From the NCBI GenBank assembly GCA_019722365.1, contig JADFUC010001346.1, positions 806,001 to 870,000 on the forward strand: a stretch of 64,000 bases of DNA. The letters are read 5' to 3'. The notes beneath the pieces were generated by a model. The model worked only from the letters and a program-made list of their open reading frames with translations. It did no database searches and was not told the origin of the DNA. The stretch comes from Lithospermum erythrorhizon (Eukaryota > Streptophyta > Magnoliopsida > Boraginales > Boraginaceae). How positions within the stretch are numbered: the first letter of the stretch is position 1; each line of letters starts with the position of its first letter. The translations under genes were made by a program, and so were the position numbers. Of this stretch, positions 1-11,332 are shown one piece after another.

Positions 1-94
1 TGCAAAACCAAACAAATTCAACAAACTCCATTTTACCAATAAAATAAACTATTCTAGCAGACAAGTAAATATTGACAAAGCAAAATCAGGCAAC

Positions 95-320
95 CTGAGA
101 AAGAATCATATGGAGATAGAGATTCAAAGGCCTTCAAAGACTGCAAGGAACTTAGCTCTAGAGCAAATTGATCAGCATCTTCTTCTTGTCTCACTTTCAC
201 CTTCACCTTAGGATACTCTTCCACTAATCAAACAAACAACAAAAGACCATCAAAATCAAATAAAACCAATCAAAACAAACCCAAGAAAATAAAAATCCCA
301 ACATATATAAGAAACATACT
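95..320 (-). CDS. 5' part of an unrecognised gene with an intron-split start codon
   Basis: Only the 5' end lies in the window; the gene continues below position 1. A non-coding first exon ends at 320 (donor GTATGT at 319-314). The next exon runs 223 to 95 (acceptor TTTGATTAG; donor GTTGCC at 94-89). Joining them makes A|TG, so the ATG is assembled across the intron. The frame then reads MEEYPKVKVKVRQEEDADQF and continues with a leucine/serine-rich stretch to residue 43. In this frame the first exon has a TGA about 19 nt before the junction and no other ATG, so the split ATG is the natural start. The visible part is charged, with no signal peptide or membrane segment. I do not recognise the family and propose no function. 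The main uncertainty is whether the first exon belongs to this transcript. Confidence 0.5.
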
Positions 321-420
321 TGTTCTCTTTTTGTTTCAAGAACAGAAGGGTGGTTTGACTTTTAGGGGGTTCTAGTTTTCAGTTCTTTAGATCACAAAAA
401 GTCGTTTAAATGAATGCATT

Positions 421-2478
421 AAATATAGGAGCATGTGATGAAACATGAATGCTTAAATATTGAATGGTCAAAAACGGAAAGAAAAAACATGTAAAGTTTG
501 GTGCAAACTGCAATTAGTTTGACCTGAGGGACATAAAATATTATTTATAATGACTCTCCAATGAATTTTAATTTTTGAAAAAAAACAAAACAAAGAAGAT
601 TCTGACTAGATTTCATCATCTATGGAGTCAAACTTAAGCTATTGGCACACGGAAGGCTGTGACATCAATAATCAATTCAATGGTTGGTCCACCACATGAC
701 CACAAGCACTTTCGGTTTTGGAAATATACCATAAGTTTATTTCATGCGTTACATTGTTTTAAGTTGTTGAAGTCAAGCCAAAATTAGCCGCTGTCAGTGG
801 GACTTCTGGGTGACTTCGACTTGGGAGGTCCATGCAAGTCCCGATCTCGAGCTGGGAGGCAGAGTGGCAATGCTTCGACGCGGCTACGGCGCAACCTATT
901 CGGCGCTGCTGCGCCACCTATTTTCTATTCTCATGGTATTTGCACTCCAAGCATCTTTGGTAGCCTATATATATTTAAAATATAATAGCCTCATGAGCCA
1001 GATTAAACACCACCTCAAATGTGAGAATCAAAAATAAGTGGTAAAATCATGGCGATTCAAGAGAAGCCTATAATGAAAGCTTATAATCGAGCCTTTGCTG
1101 CTCCGCGATAAACATCCAATCGGATAGATATCAAGCTTTCACAAAGAATACCACCCTATGTTTTGCTCAATTTCTCAGGGAGTCAAATTTCATCAAGGGT
1201 CAAGTGGAACGGGCCCTCACCTCCTACGCCCAATGATCCACCAAAACGAACCGACTCACTGAAAGTTCTCATAAATAATCTATATTTTCAAAATAAAAAA
1301 TCATAAATGCTTAAAAGTCAAGAAAAGTCATGAAAACTGTACAAGATCAACAAGTGAGCACCAAGATCTCCAAAAATATGATTCAGAAAGAAGACTCCAA
1401 AGACACCCTAATCACGGTGATAAAGGCCTAAAACCACGCGAAGACGACACCCGTGGAATTTCAACAACAAAGAGTCCTCTCCCCAACCAAGTGAAACACC
1501 GCTGCCCCCTACACTCAAATCAGCGGCGATCACTCCTCGAAGGCCCTACCTCCACAATTCCAAGAGCGGCCCAACCATCAAGCGAAGCGCGACACCCGGA
1601 ATCTCCACAATGCTCTGTCTGTCCCTAACGAAACCGTGAAGAAATACCTGGCCAGTTCTAACACTATATCAAATTCATTGTATGACGTTCTCGGCCGAAG
1701 TTCTCTACCCACGTCAAATAGGCTACCAAACATACCAAGTATAAGAGCATGACCATCCCACAAAGTTCGACGGTAAGCCGCCCACCAACCCCCAAGTCAA
1801 AATCAAAAGAGTATTTAACACGCCGGGGCCCCCGCCTACATCCAAGACGATAAAGCCCCAACTATGTCCCTGGCATCGGCGAACCCGAAGATATGCTCAC
1901 AAAAACATTCCACCGCCGTTACACATCCAATGTTAGTGTCAAGATCCAAATTGCCTATCTAACCTACCTACCCAACTGTCGGCAGAGGTCCATCCAACCC
2001 ATATCTCAAGGATCCAAGCTCAAAGACAACGACAAGCCACACAACCACGGCATCAAGTGTCGCTGCCGTCTTGCCGACTCCATATTCAAGTCAAACATCA
2101 AGTCCTCGCCGCAAATTCCTCTCCGCATTAATATATTCACTACACCTGCCTCCCTCAACCAAATTGTGATCTATATCGCCCAAGTCATATCACATCAACA
2201 TACTTGTGAGAATACTGGGATCGATAATGAACTACACAAACCGCTTGATAAACTTTTTTGGCACGTGAAAGATTTTTCCAGCGCTTATTCTACATTACAT
2301 AAATAATAAAATCTTTCTTCGCGATACAATAATTTGAATTATTTGTTAGACTTTGTATAATATATTATGTTAGATCGTGTTCTGTTACATCTTGTTGAGA
2401 TCACGATTAACGTTTTATTTTTAAGGAAAGTATCCTTTAAGTACAGAACAAGACTCTAAGATTAGTAAACAATCCCCA
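421..2478. other. Intergenic spacer with a GC-richer, probably transposon-derived block
   Basis: No supported gene. From about 780 to 2300 base composition is clearly richer in G and C than the flanks. The block carries several overlapping open frames (for example 1893-2306 on the plus strand) with low-complexity translations I cannot match to any family. It is bounded on both sides by AT-rich sequence. The likeliest explanation is a degraded transposable-element fragment. I found no convincing terminal repeats, primer-binding site or reverse-transcriptase motif. Confidence 0.4.
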
Positions 2479-4036
2479 TTACATTTCCTTTTTAGCTTCA
2501 GCGTGCTTCTTGGCACAATATTCAAACAAGCTGCCATCATAAACTCCTCGGATAGCTTCTTTAGAGAGGAAACCTTCCTCATCCTTCGCTAATACATATA
2601 AAAGTCCCCACTCCACTTTGCTACCAATCCTGCAATTAATGGAATGAATATTCAGAATGGTAGAAGTTCTAGCATGAAAGAACTCGACGAAACTAGTTCT
2701 ATGACTAACCAGCCAAATAGATCAAATGCTAGACGATTGCCTTCAGTCATTGCATACAGCTCTTTTAGTGAGAGCTGGTCTGGCTTGGTGCCGGCATACT
2801 TGCTAAACATATTCTCAAAGTTAACTGGCATAAACCTGCATACCAGATATCCACATATATATTAAGCTTTGCAAAGGAACACTTGCTGGCACAAAACTGG
2901 CAGCACGGGAAAGTCTAGATTCTAGGACAGTAATTGACTTACCTCCCTTCAGTGTCATAAGTTCCAGAATCACTGCCGTGTTTACACTTGTGTATGTTTC
3001 TTATGTAAACGGGGAAGAAAAGAGAAGGTATCCAACCCTGCAGTTGTGTAATGAAAATCAGTCAGGGAGATATCGTGCTGAAAATCCGTGAAGAACAATA
3101 TTGAGTTTGCTAACTTGGAACATGAATCTTAAAACATTTAGCTCTTAGACATCAAAGTAACTCTCATCGAAGGAAAAGAAAGTACATACGTAGTAGCAAA
3201 TATGATCTAGAATCATCAAGATTATCAGAGATTTGATAGCTAAAGCTCAGGAGTCACTCATAAATGTGGGTTGAAAAATATACATAAGAAAACTTTGATT
3301 GTAGGCAGAAACTTACAGGGAGAGATATGAAGCTCAACCCGATGTTGACAAAAGCAGCAATCATAAGAGAAGCTATTATGTTAAAACCAATTTTTCGACA
3401 ACCTGGACAGGAGAAAAGGGAATTAAAGAATGAGAAATCTGATAACAGAGTGCCTCATATACCAATATACCATTATAGTATAGGGGCTGCCAAGAGAGCT
3501 CCTAAAAGATATCGTTTTCTTTTCAATCTAAATTCTATACATAAGCACATGTCCTTCTAAAATATGGGCACTTTTCCTTGGAAAATGCAAACATATAAAT
3601 AGAAATTAACAGAGAAATGAACCGACTTCATATTGTTTCTGCAAATACTACCAGCATAAGTTTCCCAGGGATAGATAATGCCATTATTATCTTGGTCAAA
3701 GAAAGCCGCATGCTGCTGAAGAACGCTCATATTTTCATGACTGCGTCCTGCAGTTCCTTGTGGATGTTCAGCATCAGGAGCAACCAATCCCCTAGCCAAA
3801 TCTAAATTAATATATGAAGAAGAAAGAAATAAGTTAATCATAAACCAATAATGTAACTCAACTAGGTTCCCCAATCGTTAACGGAAACAATAGTAAGATA
3901 GACACATATGAGAGATAGAGAGTATACAAGGCGTAGGGATGAAAGCCTCCAAATCTGTGCGAACCTTCCTCTCAAACGTCACAGGAGCAAGTGGCGCTAC
4001 AGATGATAGTGCTGGATCTCCCGATTCTCTCGCCAT
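2479..4036 (-). CDS. PXG: Caleosin / peroxygenase
   Basis: Six exons: 4036-3928, 3801-3652, 3402-3317, 3037-2943, 2835-2710 and 2629-2479. Together they encode 238 residues, normal for caleosins. These are lipid-droplet or ER proteins with haem-dependent peroxygenase activity: they use fatty-acid hydroperoxides to oxygenate unsaturated lipids, in oxylipin and stress metabolism. A single EF-hand is visible at residues about 72-83 ([12 protein letters not shown]), preceded by a conserved QQH that supplies a candidate haem-ligand His. A hydrophobic segment (about 95-122) leads into a proline-rich stretch resembling the caleosin proline knot. The C-terminal half carries the family sequences [11 protein letters not shown] and [20 protein letters not shown]. 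The ATG at 4036 gives MARESGDP, and there is no signal peptide. Subfamily (seed or stress-induced, lipid droplet or plasma membrane) cannot be settled here. Confidence 0.9.
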
Positions 4037-7000
4037 TTCTCTTTTCTATGTCTTCTTTATGTTCGATTTATTTAATCTCCTCCTATTGATGTATAATTAT
4101 CACAAAGTGCAAGGAATAGATACAGCCGTTTCTTTCAACAAATCATGCATATTATGCAATCATATATGCCTAGAAGTACTGCAATAAAACAATTTCGAAA
4201 CCAAGATATCCAGTACCCTGTACCCTCCCCATTGTCTACAAAAGGGATGCAGCACACCCCATCACCCCCACCCCGGTTTCCTCGAGCTTTTATTGTATGT
4301 GAATATTACTTATTCATAATCTGTATTAACCTTGATCCTATCTGGACCATGCCAAAAGGGTTCATCCTTCCATCTTTCTTCCTCAAAATCCCGATCTTAA
4401 ATAATACAAGAACAAATGATTCAGGCAACACTGAACCAAGTCAACTGTCCATATTTCAGACTTGATAGGAGATATATTAAAGTCTTTCAATCTCCCTCTT
4501 ACATCTCACACATACAAATATCAACAAATAGATTTAAACAGAAAAACAACAATGAATCACATACCGCAGATAGAGATTCCGTTGCCTTATCTTCCAATTC
4601 CAAGTGATATGAAAAAGGGATGTATTATCTTCAGCTGAAATTCAAACAGAACAAAGTTAAATAATCAACTGAGCCTTAATTTAATGTTCGAGTGTATCAT
4701 GTCATTTTCTTTCTTCTTTTTTTATGAGTAAGAATCTCATTTGTCCAATTTCAATTACAAACACAGTGCAAATTACATGCTATTGCTTCAACTTCATGAT
4801 CACTCAACCACTTTGTAAAATTTGGTCACAAAATCCAATGCATTGAGTAGAAGGCTGGGATAACAATAATATACTGGTTATTAGTAACGCCTCATTATTT
4901 TTCTTATCTTTATTATATATGTAAAAGGTGCCTTTCAAAATGAGATATTTTTCACGAATAATGCCACGTCGAGTTTGCCAACTTGAAAATTCAACTTATA
5001 AAAATGAATTACACTGCATAATCCCATGCATGAGGCATACGCATCAGAACCTATATAATACATCATATTCTAAATATAAGATTGAGGAATACAAAAAGGT
5101 TAAAAACATTGAAACATTTCGAATTCCCTATCTTTAACTTTTACCTAAACTGGTCATATTGGTATTTCCTATAAATATATCGATAGTGAATATTTATCAA
5201 ATACATTTATGATAGTTTGTATATTGTTTCCTATTATGTCACCGTCAATGAATCATTTACTCTTAATTATTTTAAATATAAGTAGGAAGAAGTAACCACC
5301 GAATTTTCAAATACGTCTATATACATAACAATGCTTTAGGTCAAAAATCAAACTCAAGTTTAATTTATTTCAACATTTTCTTAAAAAAGGTTAAATTCGG
5401 GCAGAGTAAATCACCTACGTTGCAAGACGTTTCCACCATCACCCACAAGCCAAACCATCTCAATCGATCACCTATCTAAAAACGCTTTCTCGATCACCCA
5501 TTTCGTCACACGAGGAACACCTCACTTTTCAAGAAGCTTTACTTTTGCACTTAACTCCGAATGGTGATCGACCTAACTTTTCAAAGATACAAAAGGATCG
5601 ACGATTTACCAAAGATATGATCGACTGTAAAACATTATAAGAAATATATATATTTAATTACAACATTAAGCAAATATGATAAACATAACAATTAAAAACA
5701 TGTGCTGACACTGATAACACAAGAATATAAAGAAACATACACCTAATTTAGTCACCATTTAGACGCCTAATGACCCAAAACACTTATCAGAACATTCGAT
5801 ATCCATTTCTCCCCGCTTGCTACTTGATTTCAATTCTTAAGCGAAATAATTTTTCATATCAATGCATAACCAAATTAGCTTCTCTAAATTTTTATACTTA
5901 TTTTATTTCTCCCATTTCAATACTCAAAATGCAATACCAAACGGAGTTATGCTAGCTCGACTTCAAGATACAATACCGGCGAAGGATGGTAGATAAGAGA
6001 AAAATGGTAAAATCTAAGTGTAGTAAAAGAGAAACATGTAAACGTAATGATTATAATCGAAAAGATCATTCAAGAATCCTCATCCTAAATGCTAGTAATG
6101 CTCAAATTGGCAAGCTCTGCGACCAACACAACTGGGTCGGCTCCTCGCCTTCAGAGCCTGGGCGCCTACAATTTCAGCATTCATCAATGACCAACTTCCC
6201 AATTTCTATAATGCTATTGCCCTTGTAGGTTAAATTCGATAAATTCTGGCTACGCATTTATTTTTCTTATTTTGTAATTCAATATTCAAGGGAAATGGGT
6301 GGATCAATCGGGGCATTTTGAGACATGATTAAGTAACTAATTTGCTGCCAAATTAAGAAATGTAGATCAGAATTAAGAGAAAACGGCGGTCGTTATGCTA
6401 TAAGATTTTGAAACATTAATAACATTTAAATATTGAACCCACCAAATTATCACCGATATAGTTGTTTAATGTGACCAAATAATCACCTTTTTACTAATAT
6501 TTCCGCCGATCACATATTTAATCGAGCCTCAGCCGATCACCTATCTGTAAAGCCCACGATCACCATTGCATGCAAGCTGCAGCACGCAAACGCCTCTTAG
6601 GTCAAAAAGCTCACGGCTCTCACGCGATTTAAACGAAATGATCGATCGAAACATTTTTAAAGACAGCTTTTTGGATCAACCTTATTTATTTCAATATAAA
6701 TAATCGATCAAAACATCTTACAAACATGTGCCGATCGCCCGCCATTAACCCAATAAAAAATATCCTCTACTCTATACATGAATACTTAATTTACCAAAAA
6801 CAATAATATACATTTTTTTAAATTCCTCCCAATTTAGGTATATTTTAATGATTCCCTCCGCACCACATTGTTGAAGAACAATTAAATAAATACAGTCTTA
6901 TTGCATCCCATAAATTCACGCACTTGTCTCTTGGATCAATTTTTATTTATACTCAGCTTCAAAATCCATCCCTACAAATTCATTCTTCTGAGATTTTCAA

Positions 7001-7070
7001 CATCATTTACTCTCATAGCTTAGGTCAACCCACACGTTGACTTTTTGGATTATGAAGCTTTCTTATCAAA
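4037..7070. other. AT-rich intergenic spacer between divergent genes
   Basis: About 3 kb lie between the caleosin start (-) and the 7514 gene (+), so the stretch holds both promoters. Long T-rich and A-rich tracts and scattered short open frames are present, none with recognisable domains. Two blocks, about 5400-5700 and 6470-6740, share GATCACC-rich motifs and may be a diverged direct repeat (see findings). No RNA gene recognised. Confidence 0.6.
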
Positions 7071-7375
7071 TTCTCATAAAATTGCAGATTTTGAGATTTG
7101 GGTAATGCTAAAATTCGATTTTGATATCGAATTCTCATAGAATTGCTGTTTTGTTAATTGGGTATTGATAAAGATTTGATTTTGATATCAAATTGTCATA
7201 GAATTTCAGCTTTTGTGAATTGGGTATTGATAAAGATTTGACTTTGATATCAAATTCTCATAGAAATTCAGATTTTGTGAATTGGGTATTGATAAAGATT
7301 CGATTTTAATATCAAATTCTCATAGAATTGCAGTTTTTGTAAATTGGGTAATGCTAAAGATTTGATTTAGATTGG
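7071..7375. repeat. Leader/promoter minisatellite, five copies of 61-62 bp
   Basis: The 8-mer TTCTCATA (TTGTCATA in one copy) recurs at 7071, 7132, 7193, 7255 and 7317, giving periods of 61, 61, 62 and 62 bp. Units contain GGGTATTGATAAAGATT and GATATCAAATT with few substitutions. The array ends about 140 bp before the ATG at 7514, so it lies in the promoter or 5' leader of that gene. Confidence 0.9.
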
Positions 7376-7513
7376 AGCTTTTGTTGATGTGGTAATGATA
7401 AAGACATGAATTTTAGTGATAATTTGGGCTATGATGGTTTCATAGAATTTCTAGTATTGATTTGATCTATATGTTGTTGTTTTTAAATTTTCTATATAAA
7501 TATAGTTTTATTG

Positions 7514-8703
7514 ATGGAAGTGAGTAATAAGGATTCTGAGAATGATATGTCAAAGCCTTTGAATGGTTTGGGAGATGCAAAGAATGTGAATGTAATTTCC
7601 AATGGGGAGGAAGAGGAGGATGATGATGAGGGACAAGCATTGTTGCCTAAGGAAGGTGCTTTATCAGAGAAGTGTGATAAGAAAAGGAGGAAAGTGCAGT
7701 GGAATGATAGAAATGGAGATAAACTTGCTGAGATTTTAGAGTTTGAACCAAGGTAATATTATATTTTTGATCAGTTAGAAGTTAAAAAAGTTAATTTTAG
7801 GTTTTTTTGTGTGTATTTGTTGTTTACTTGTTGATTGATGTTCTTTCGGTAGAGCTATTAGCGTATTTCCATGTAATGGTTTGTATTTGGTAGTTGATGG
7901 AGTTGGTAATTGATTGATTATAGTGTAGTACTGGATTAGTACATGTTTATTCAATTTGAAGAATGTGAGAGCAAATTTACAATTTATAAGTGGTTTGTTG
8001 ATGATTGATCTGATCCATTTCTGGAATGCCTTTGTTTCTTGTTTTGATTATTGACTTGAACTTTGCATTAAACGTTTAAAGGCGAAAGCATGAAAATTGA
8101 GTATTGTAGTATGTAGAGGAGCTACGATAAACGGAAAGCTTACCTTAACTAGTGATGAAGAATTTATTTTGGATCTTGTTGATGTATGTTAGATGAACTT
8201 CTATATTCTTTATTTGTTTGCTAGCTATACCAAGAGGATAAGTACTAAAACTGCCTGGTATTTTCTGCACCTTGTTCAGTTTGTCTGTTAGTATTCGACT
8301 AGTGTTCATGATGATCCATGTCCAGACCAGTATTCCCTTGGTTTTGGTCTCTATGACTGATGGATCAGCTGAGTGTGCGCTTGTGTGTCTTGAACGAGAT
8401 TTTTACTTGAATGATACATTTTGAAATTGGTATTCATTGGGGCAATCCTATCATGGACGACTTCCTTTGCTTAATCACAGCTTCACTCTTACTTGCATAT
8501 TGAACTGTTTCTGTTGGAGATTTATATTTAAATTTGTAACTGGAAGTTATCTCTGATGTATTATTATCTTATGAAGTTTTTCATTAATTACTCTTTGTTA
8601 CTGGTATTATCCTCTAATTTGCATGTACTCTTTGGGTGCCTGCAGTGAGGTGGGTGACTCTGATGACGAGGAATCAGACTCTTGTCTTTGCAGAATTATG
8701 TAG
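7514..8703 (+). CDS. Small acidic plant protein with KVQW motif and C-terminal CaaX-like box
   Basis: Two exons, 7514-7752 and 8646-8703, give 98 residues (junction AG|T, donor GTAATA, acceptor TGCAG). The N-terminal half is Asn/Glu/Asp-rich, with an EEEEDDDEGQALLPKEG stretch. A basic cluster, KKRRKVQWND, follows (residues about 57-66), then LAEILEFEP and a second acidic, serine-containing run (DSDDEESDS). The protein ends CLCRIM: the last four residues, CRIM, fit a CaaX prenylation box, and the second Cys could be acylated. From memory, plants have short uncharacterised proteins with this layout and a Cys-rich Met end. The KVQW sequence fits the RVxF consensus for docking to protein phosphatase 1. 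Function is unknown; membrane attachment and phosphatase binding are inferences. The gene converges on the 9535-10611 gene and has a minisatellite immediately upstream. Confidence 0.8.
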
Positions 8704-9534
8704 ATTGTGTCAGATGATACCTAACTTGTTTGAGACATGAAGTTTCTAAGGCGAACTTGATATGCTAGAATGTGACACGTTTCTGAAATCTTGGTCTAAC
8801 AGTTGGAGCAACTTCCTATTGCACATAGATGACAGAAATAGTACGTGAATGTGTTTCTATTAAGGGTGCAAATCCTACAGATTTTTCACTCTTGTGGAAG
8901 TCGGTTATTGTTTTCTGATTGGTGACAAAACAGCAAGAGTAGTCTTGACTATATATGTAGTATATGATAGTGTGGTCTGATACGTAGCATAGCGAGTTTG
9001 CTTGCTTTTTCTTCAGCATCAGTTGCGTATTTTTTGTGTGCGTGGTTTCTAATTTATATAGTGGGCATATCCAACTATTTTTGTCATGTTTTGGATGAGT
9101 ATTTATTTGTGGCTTGATATGTAAATACTACTTAAATGTTATATCTACCATGTCTGGCCTGGCTAGCATTAGCTTTATGATTATGGCCTGTTAAACGGCT
9201 AATAATACTTTGATTACAAGTACTGTGTTGGAATACACCCATCATCTGTTTGTTCCATCCATCATGAAACTGTTTAGAAGTAAAAGCATGAACTACAGAA
9301 TCTATAAATCAAAGAACTGAACACAAGCAACACCACACTGGGAAACAATCTCACACCAGTCTAAAATGCCATCTTGAGGCATCTTGGACTCATTTGAATT
9401 CTACAGTACTCTGATTGGAGCTTATTCCGGGTAAAGCAGACGATTATGGTGAGAAAGATCTCCATTGAACATTTAAAGCTTCCATTGGCAATCTTGAAGG
9501 GAAGTCTATATGAAACTAAAAATGCGGCAAAATG
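8704..9534. other. Shared 3' flank of two convergent genes
   Basis: About 830 bp separate the stop codons of the 7514 (+) and 9535 (-) genes. The stretch holds the 3' UTRs and polyadenylation regions of both. No repeat, open frame or RNA gene that I can support. Confidence 0.6.
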
Positions 9535-10611
9535 TTATACTTTAGTGGCGAGTTCGTCGTTGGTTGTAAGCAGCCAGTTAGCAAGACTAGCATTGACTGC
9601 TATCTCATGCTGTAGAGGCTTGGAGTGGCTAAAACTTGTTATTGCTTCTTCAGGTACTTGTCTTTCTTGCTCTGAGATGATAGTCTCTTTCTGTCTTTTT
9701 CTCTGCAGACGATCCTTCGCTTTTATTGATTTCCATTGTGCGAGATTTTCAACTGGATTGAGCACGGAACAAGCATACCGACTCCTGTTTCTAACATTTG
9801 GGCTTGAATCTTCTCCACTCGGCTCCTCATGAGCTAATGTGCTCGATGGCATAAGGTCGTCCATTGTTGCTTCAGTCTCTTGATGATCATTTATGATTGT
9901 TCCATCCTCTTCATCACCATTGTTGTCAAGATCACTCCCTTCTTCATCATCGAAGATATCATCATCATCATCATCCAAACTGCAGCCTTCCACCATTATC
10001 TCATCCTCTTCGTCATAGAAGTCGTGGATGTTCTGGTATCTGTAACTTGTACCTTTGTCCTTTTGGTGGTGCCAACCCACCATGTTTGCTCGCTGTGTTT
10101 CTTCCTCGTCGAATTCCCATTTTGTCTCCTCCTCTCCCTCCGATAAATAGACATTATCAATCTCATCAGCATAATTCAGTGGTTCATACGTCTTGACATC
10201 TAAATTGAAGCTGACTTTCTTCTTAACTTTCAAACTCGATTGCTCCCTGCAAAATATTACGTAGATATGAAACAAATGAGTGAATGGCAAAATGAACTTA
10301 GGATCTTATCAATTTCTATTGTAATGTACTCACCTTTTCTCTGAGCCAGAATTCTTGAAATTTTGAGTGTGTGGGAGTTCAGAGTCCAAAGGTACATACT
10401 TCACATGTACCTAAAAAACAAACATAAAACGTTCTTCATGTAAGTTTTACAATATAATTACATAAGTAGTCCTTGGAGTGACAAAAGTCGAGACTTCATA
10501 TTTAAGACGTTGAAGATGATTACTTACTTGATTTGAAGAGATAATTTTTGTGCAACATTTGGGGCGCTTTCTTTTCTTAGTATAACCAAAACAAGCAAGA
10601 AAGCAACCCAT
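9535..10611 (-). CDS. Acidic protein with MGC acylation-type N-terminus and KKVSF motif
   Basis: Three exons, 10611-10528, 10410-10334 and 10246-9535, encode 290 residues. The start MGCFLACFG fits N-terminal myristoylation at Gly2 with palmitoylation at the nearby Cys residues, followed by a basic patch (KKRKRPKCC) that would help membrane binding. The next exon gives VHVKYVPLDSELP. The third exon opens with KVKKKVSFNLDVKTYEPL, then long Asp/Glu runs (about residues 120-175) and a basic C-terminal third. From memory, this MGCF...KKVSF...YEPL architecture is shared by a plant family of unknown function. KKVSF fits the RVxF phosphatase-1 docking consensus. An upstream in-frame ATG would put a leader before MGC, but the MGC start is preferred because of its acylation motif. 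The gene diverges from the hnRNP gene. Confidence 0.8.
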
Positions 10612-11332
10612 ATGAGCTCTGAGATGAAATGTGGTATGTTTAGCTTGAGAATTGATAAGAGATGAAAATGAATAGTTTTGTTTGCATTTAAAGGAGATGT
10701 TTTTGAATGATTTAGCCTCCAACAGTATTTGAAAATAGGGACGTTAATAAAGGGGTAGGTAATAATGATGGATGGGGTGGGTTCGTGAGTTTATTTATTT
10801 TGTAATAAAGGCATCACACGAAATCTGTCTTTTGTAATTTGAAGTTGAATAGTATGCAGCTCTTCTCTGTTTGAATCATTTTCTTGGCACTGGCAAACAC
10901 AGTTAGTTTATCTTCAATTGTGGCAACTAAATCAAAAAGATTGAAGTAGATAATATTACTCCATATCCAACTTCACTAGATAATAATAAACTAGATTGTG
11001 AATACATGAAAGATGACATCAGAATCTAATAACGTAATATCAAAATTACACTAACAAATTCAGTATGACAGGTTCTATCAATAAAATATTGATAGAGGAA
11101 ATCGCAAAGTATCTAATCAATTCCCTTACCGAATATCAAGTTTTGCACACATTCATCACCATCACTAATTCATTTTAATTAACCTTTTCATTTTACCATC
11201 AAACATTTAATCTTCAATCCAATGCCATAAAATCAGCACCCTCCATTTCCATCCCACCCCACCCTACCCTACCCTCCCCTACCCTCACACCCTCACACCC
11301 TCACATCTCCTCTATTCAGCCTCCTTATAGAA
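10612..11332. promoter_or_regulatory. Bidirectional promoter region with CCCTA/CACCCT-rich leader
   Basis: This 721-bp spacer separates the divergent MGC-protein (-) and hnRNP (+) starts. Close to the hnRNP ATG, positions about 11258-11308 hold a pyrimidine-rich run of CCCTA, CCCTACC and CACCCT repeats, on the plus strand. Related telo-box-like sequences are common in leaders of plant translation and RNA-processing genes. No clear TATA box was assigned. Confidence 0.5.

Noticed and set aside
797..1037. Overlapping short open frames in the GC-rich block
   Set aside because: Two frames overlap, neither shows a domain, and the region looks repeat-derived.
1893..2306. 137-codon open frame
   Set aside because: Low-complexity translation without recognisable family; in the probable transposon remnant.
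5986..6228. 80-codon open frame in the caleosin/CaaX-gene spacer
   Set aside because: No domain, no splice partners, AT-rich chance frame.
9880..10196. Plus-strand frames rich in His/Ile/Pro opposite the MGC-protein gene
   Set aside because: They are the antisense of its Asp/Glu codon runs.
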